A stretch of 64,000 nucleotides of DNA from Oscarella lobularis (lineage: Eukaryota; Porifera; Homoscleromorpha; Homosclerophorida; Oscarellidae), in NCBI RefSeq assembly GCF_947507565.1, contig NC_089190.1:1426001-1490000 (forward strand), written 5' to 3'. The notes under the pieces are model-generated. The model searched no databases and was not told the origin of the DNA. It worked only from the letters and a program-made list of their open reading frames with translations. Position numbers and translations under genes: made by a program. This document shows, piece by piece, positions 59,721 to 64,000 of the stretch (positions within the stretch are counted from its first letter, which is position 1; the number at the start of each line of letters is the position of its first letter).

Positions 59721-61324
59721 ATGTCAATCGAAGTGCGTCTAGCGGGCGACGGAACGAAGCGGCTCGTCGTGGATCGTCGAAACACGCTCGCCGAGCTCGC
59801 GGAAATCGTCGAGACGGCCTTCAAGGAGCACGTGAAGCCGGGCGCGTTCGAAATTTGCACGAAAGGCGGCGTCGTGCTCGCCGACGAGAACTATTCCGAA
59901 TTGGCGCGACCCGGCGCCACTCTTCTCCTCGTCGCCGACGACGAAAAAGGCGAGCGATTTGTTCGAATGCGAAGAATTTCTCGATGTTGTTTTTGTCGAA
60001 CCCGAAATCCCGCGAATCCCATTGCCTGCGACCGAGGTTTATACAGTCAATTATTATGATAGGGTCGTTAGTTAGGGTATGACCATATATGATATACATA
60101 GCCTTGTCAGGTGACCGCTTTTTAATTTTCCGTGACTAACTTATATTTTATCTAGACGGATCTAGTGGCGCGAAGCAGACGCAATTGGACTACACCACGA
60201 CGCCGACGTCGTGGGACTCGTCGTCGATGGTCACCCTCCAGACGGCCGCGCTTCCCGAAAAGATGACGCCGCTCGTAGCTCAGGAGTTCACCTTTCCCAA
60301 TCTCTCCAGTCCGCTAAGTGGCCTGCCTTCGGACGACTTCTCCATGGCCCTGACTCCGAGTAGTAGTCAAATATTCACCGTGCCGAGTATTCCGGCTAGT
60401 CCTCTACTCGTCTCCTCCTCGACCAGTGCCCCGTTGGTCGTCACGACGATGACGTCGACGATGACGACGGCGACGGCGACGGGCGCTCACCCGCCGTCGC
60501 CGTCGCCGCCGCCACCGCCGCCGGGGTCGAAAAACGAGCAGGAGAGCCTGTTTCCCGAACAGGCGACTCTCTCCGAAAAACTCACCTTTATGAAGTACAT
60601 CGAAGAGAATCCCGACTCGCCGACGACGTTCGTCGAGCTCATGCAGCAGATTGGACCCGGTTCGCGTTACGCGGTCGCCAAGAGAGCGCCGTCGCGTCCG
60701 CGACTCGGATTGGTGCACCGATCCGACTCGTTCTCCGCCGACGTCCAGTCGAAGTTGAAGCAGCACCTGAAGCGACGCAAGTCGGAAGCCGACGTCGTCG
60801 CATCGAAAGCGACGCCGCCGCTTCTCTTTGAACTCATCGGTCATCAGACGGCGCCGAAACGTGTAAAAGTCGACGGCAACGAGAAACCGGGGCCACCTCC
60901 TTCGTTGATTCCCGTCGACGTAGTTGAGAGTAAAGAGGACGGTCGATCGCAGGTTCAAATGTCCTCGCTCGATCATCGTCTATCCGTTTCTTCCGTCTCG
61001 TCGACGGAGGATCGTCGTAAGGAAATGAAGCGGTTTCCGTCGTCGGGGACCCTGTCGGAGAAGTTGGCCTACTTGAAGTGGAGAGAGTCGTGCGCCAATG
61101 ACGACGACGACGACGACGACGACGACGAAGATGGTGGCGACGTAGAATCGTCGTTGTCGGCGGCGGCAACAACGACAGTGACTTCCGCCGTGGCCGCTTC
61201 AACGAAGACGGCGGTGGCGAGTGAATTGATTCGCGGCGAGACTAAATGCAAGGTGGACATACAAAGGGGTCGATTGCCCAATACGTTTCACTTCACTTGG
61301 TCGCAGTCGGTCAATCATAAGTAG
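59721..61324 (+). CDS. Unrecognised protein with a ubiquitin-like N-terminus
   Basis: Exon 1 starts at ATG 59721 (MSIEVRLAGDGTKRLVVDRR) and reads as a beta-grasp fold of about 75 residues (ubiquitin-like or PB1/CIDE-N-like). It is joined by a phase-1 intron (donor near 60033, acceptor before 60155) to a long exon to 61324. The second exon is low complexity: Ser/Thr/Pro-rich, a Pro run, basic patches (KRRKSEADVV) and an Asp run of ten. A motif repeats twice: TLSEKLTFMKYIEEN and TLSEKLAYLKWRESC. No family is recognised; it is probably a regulatory or nuclear protein. Confidence 0.65.
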
Positions 61325-61573
61325 TAGACAGTAGAAATCAGATCAGATCCTATTTAATAAGCCAAGCCAGAAAAATTCAGTATTAATTTTCACGTAAGTT
61401 AGACCAGAAGATTGGCATTGGCAGTTGTCAATCATATGTAGAGGATAAGAACCCGATTCTATCTAATTAATGAAACGGACAAATTCGGTATTAATTTCAC
61501 ACGTAAAGTAGAGACAAGCTTGTTCAAGAAGATCAAAAACGGAAGGTCAAAAAAGTAGAAAGCTCGTGATCGT

Positions 61574-63135
61574 TTAGCAACAGTCTGAGAATGCTTTCGG
61601 TTTTAGAAACGGTTTCGACCAAGAGACGACCACCTTTCGCTTTCCCCGAAACGGCTAAAGAGAGAGAATAATGCAATGGCAGAAAAAGGATTGCCCTTCT
61701 CGTCGCACCTGTCTTCCGTGAGATATTCGAAAGTTGTCAATCATGATTGCGTCGCCTTTCTGCCAGCGATTGAAGACGAGATTTTTTCGTATGGCGTCGT
61801 CTATGTGTTTCACGTCCTCCTTGGGCACGACCGTGCCGTCGCCGTAGAGCGTCGTGAAGCCCAAGTCGTGCGGCTTGATGAAACCGCCGAGCCACGTCAA
61901 AAGGAGGAGGCAAACGTAGGCGAAGTAAAAGAAGAGCGACTTGGCTCGAGCGCAGTGATGACGCATGTAAGAAGACACCATTTGCATGTTGAAAACCTAA
62001 GGTAGTAAAGCGAGGTAGGTTCGGCTGTAAGCGAAACGACAGTGGCGGATTTGGGGGAGAGCACTAATATTTGAAATTTATATGGCTGAGAACTCCTTTC
62101 AAATCCGCCACTGATTCTGTTGCGTTTATACCTGTATATGATTGAACCACACCGGAACGTTTGTTTCAGGATGATGCTGAATGGCTGCCTCTCTGTGAAT
62201 CATCTTTATGTTGTCGTTCTTTGGACCGGACCAGTGAAAATCGACGTTGTGCTTGCGGCACTCATTTTCGACGAACGCCTTGTCCGACGAGCCGAACGTC
62301 GCCTCCCAGCCCTTCATCATTGTTGGATCAATCGTCAAAAGGCGGTCAAGACGAGTGTGATTTCTCACATACATTACCTCGACATCATTAGCACTACAGT
62401 GGGGTCAGTCGATTGCTTAGGTTTACCTACCCCCTTTTCTTCGAATCGCCTTCTCACGTCTGGATCCAAATCACGATAGACTTTGGCAAAGTCGCACAAA
62501 GTCGTCTCGCCTCCCACTGAAGAGGGCGGTATGAGGCAGCAAAAGAAAATCTCCTTTGGAGGTGCAGGTAGAAAACTCATTTCGATATGCTGTCCAAGCG
62601 GATAGAAGTAGGGCAGCTCGGACGCAGAGAAGACGGCCTTAGAATAATCAAGCACTATATTTATATCATTTTTAGTAGCTCGTAAGATGAGAAAGGACAC
62701 CTCCTCCATTCACACCTCCGACCCTTGACCCGGGCAAGGCTTACGTTTGTGCCTGGCTGCAAGCTCCTCGGAGACGTTCCTCTGTACTCTGTGCTCAATT
62801 CGGGCTGATAACGGAGAACGATTCTTTCGAAGTCGTGCGGTTTATCAATTTCGAAGCCGCGAAAGAGAACAGCACCTAGTGACGAGGGATTGATACTACA
62901 GGCAGCTAGAGCTTATGATATCTCCACCGTGTTCCCGAATCTTTTCCTTCAGATAACTGGCGTTCTTGCTAATCCAGCCTTCTAGAAAGTCGACCGAGTT
63001 TCTGCCATTCTTTGGAGTGATAATCAGAGGAAGCGTTTCGCCGTCTTCTCGAACAGATTGCGTTATTTCGTCCATAATTCGTCCAGATTCGTCCAGAGGC
63101 TCGGGAAACAAAGAGTCTTGAAAGAGACGTGTAGG
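61574..63135 (-). CDS. TauD/TfdA-family Fe(II)/2-oxoglutarate dioxygenase
   Basis: Exons 62928-63135 (5' end unplaced), 62745-62875, 62431-62637, 62132-62377, 61709-61996 and 61574-61654 join in phase to about 386 aa. The fold is given by HGAVLFRGFEIDKPHDFE, the metal-binding HIE in YPLGQHIEMSFLP, the substrate-facing CGGETTL-type SVGGETTLCDF, and the distal His in MIDNFRISHGRQ, followed by an Arg-rich end. It resembles the clavaminate synthase-like branch of TauD oxygenases; the substrate is unknown. A membrane-like stretch (FYFAYVCLLLLTWLGG) in exon 5 is an unusual insertion. The start codon must lie in an upstream exon. Confidence 0.82.
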
Positions 63136-63383
63136 CTGTGCCGTACAAGATCGATCACGTGTCTACAGCCAACGTTCTTTTCCCTGGTTCTTTTCTTACG
63201 AACTGGTATTGTACGACCTTCGATGTATTAGTAGACGACGAAAAAAAGAAAAGACATGCACGTTCGCAATCCAAATAGACCTGGTGATACGCGTTAGACT
63301 GGAGGATGGCATCTGTACATGTTCTCGGCGTGACAGTACAAGTACATACGCAAATAACGCTAACGACATACGTATTCAGTCTA

Positions 63384-63958
63384 TCAACGTTCATCCTGTT
63401 CTTCCTGTTCCTCCTCGTCCTCTTTTTCCTCTTCTGCTTTAACGACGTTTTTCTGGACTGTGATAGACCGTCATGTTAAGAGAGCCTTGTATTTCGACTT
63501 CAGTTTACCTGCAGCCTTTGGTTTCAATTTCTTTAGCTTTGCTACAAAAAATCCGTCCATATTGTGCGTATGGGGATAAAATCTCTTAGTCAATTTAAGA
63601 GATGGGTGAAACGTCCGTCCTCGATATCTAAAGTACGTTCAAATTATATTTATTCGGACTCATAGAGGACGTGCAAAGTTACCTTGTAAATCCATCATTT
63701 CCAAAGCCCAAACCGGTCGGCACAACTTTAACAGATCGATTAGTCAAAGCGTAATCAACGACCCACTCATTCTCCTCAACCTAACATATCCCATTGAACG
63801 TACTACTGTACCAAGGATGGACGAGGCATTTATACCAGAACTGAGCAAGTAGAATAGACTATGAATCCTCCCGTTTTCGACGACGAATCTACAGCATCTA
63901 TAGCGGCCAAAATCAATTCCTTTTGTATGTGCGAGCGTCTGAGAATGTCCTTCTCGTC
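63384..63958 (-). CDS. NOP2: NOP2/NSUN1 rRNA cytosine-5 methyltransferase (3' part)
   Basis: Four exons are in view, 63836-63958, 63683-63780, 63509-63627 and 63384-63457; the gene continues beyond the right edge. NOP2 methylates 25S/28S rRNA in the nucleolus. The fragment reads [20 protein letters not shown], the catalytic loop [17 protein letters not shown] (with the TC motif), [18 protein letters not shown] and [20 protein letters not shown], all family hallmarks. It ends in an acidic tail. It lies upstream of the dioxygenase gene on the same strand. Confidence 0.95.
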
Positions 63959-64000
63959 CTAAAGAGACTCGAGTGAAATTTCGCCTCGCATATCTCCCAA

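Overview
The window is nuclear DNA of an early-branching animal with a compact, gene-dense genome. Most introns I could place are about 45-110 bp, neighbouring genes are often under 300 bp apart, and genes lie on both strands. Several families are animal-type: caveolin, CARD-caspases, a DGCR8-like double-stranded RNA-binding protein, a multi-VWA secreted protein and a VWDE-like receptor. A compact-genome sponge such as a homoscleromorph would fit, but that is inference; no rRNA or mitochondrial marker is present to prove it.

Layout. 1-3.2 kb: a gene cut by the window edge, then a 1,522-bp foldback (long inverted repeat) transposon sitting in the last codons of a KH-domain gene. 3.5-7.2 kb: two tandem CARD-caspase genes (minus) and a caveolin (plus). 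7.5-11.1 kb: an 18-exon enolase head-to-head with RER1. 11.4-12.8 kb: an intronless LPCAT3-type MBOAT acyltransferase. 13.8-18.6 kb: a secreted protein with three VWA modules. 19.2-22.1 kb: PPP2R3C and a FAM69/DIPK1-type pseudokinase, with start codons 56 bp apart. 22.1-39.5 kb: one giant VPS13 gene (minus) carrying a dispersed repeat and a 48-bp minisatellite in introns. 40.5-43.8 kb: TMEM220 immediately downstream of PGAP1. 44-47 kb: LRRC23, AURKAIP1/mS38 and TAF10. 47-48.8 kb: a second copy of the dispersed repeat with a 5'-truncated LINE nested in it. 48.9-50.6 kb: a small secreted cysteine-rich preproprotein and a short DGCR8-like protein. 50.9-55.8 kb: a VWDE-like membrane receptor. 56.4-59.1 kb: UBXN10, with a duplicated start region, and TRAIP. 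59.7-61.3 kb: an unrecognised gene. 61.6-63.1 kb: a TauD-family dioxygenase. 63.4 kb to the right edge: the 3' part of NOP2.

Genes working together. This is ordinary animal gene order with no operon logic in most of it. There are local functional echoes: LRRC23 and UBXN10 are ciliary, and TMEM220 starts about 20 nt after the PGAP1 stop, so the two may share a transcript. The most unusual items are the foldback element that rewrote a protein C-terminus, the nested LINE with its matching empty site elsewhere in the window, the promoter-bearing repeat inside VPS13, the 71-bp duplication that placed a uORF overlapping the UBXN10 start, and the two small minus-strand genes at 48.9-50.6 kb. Exon boundaries were placed by hand from GT/GC-AG sites, reading phase and remembered family sequence, without alignments or transcripts.
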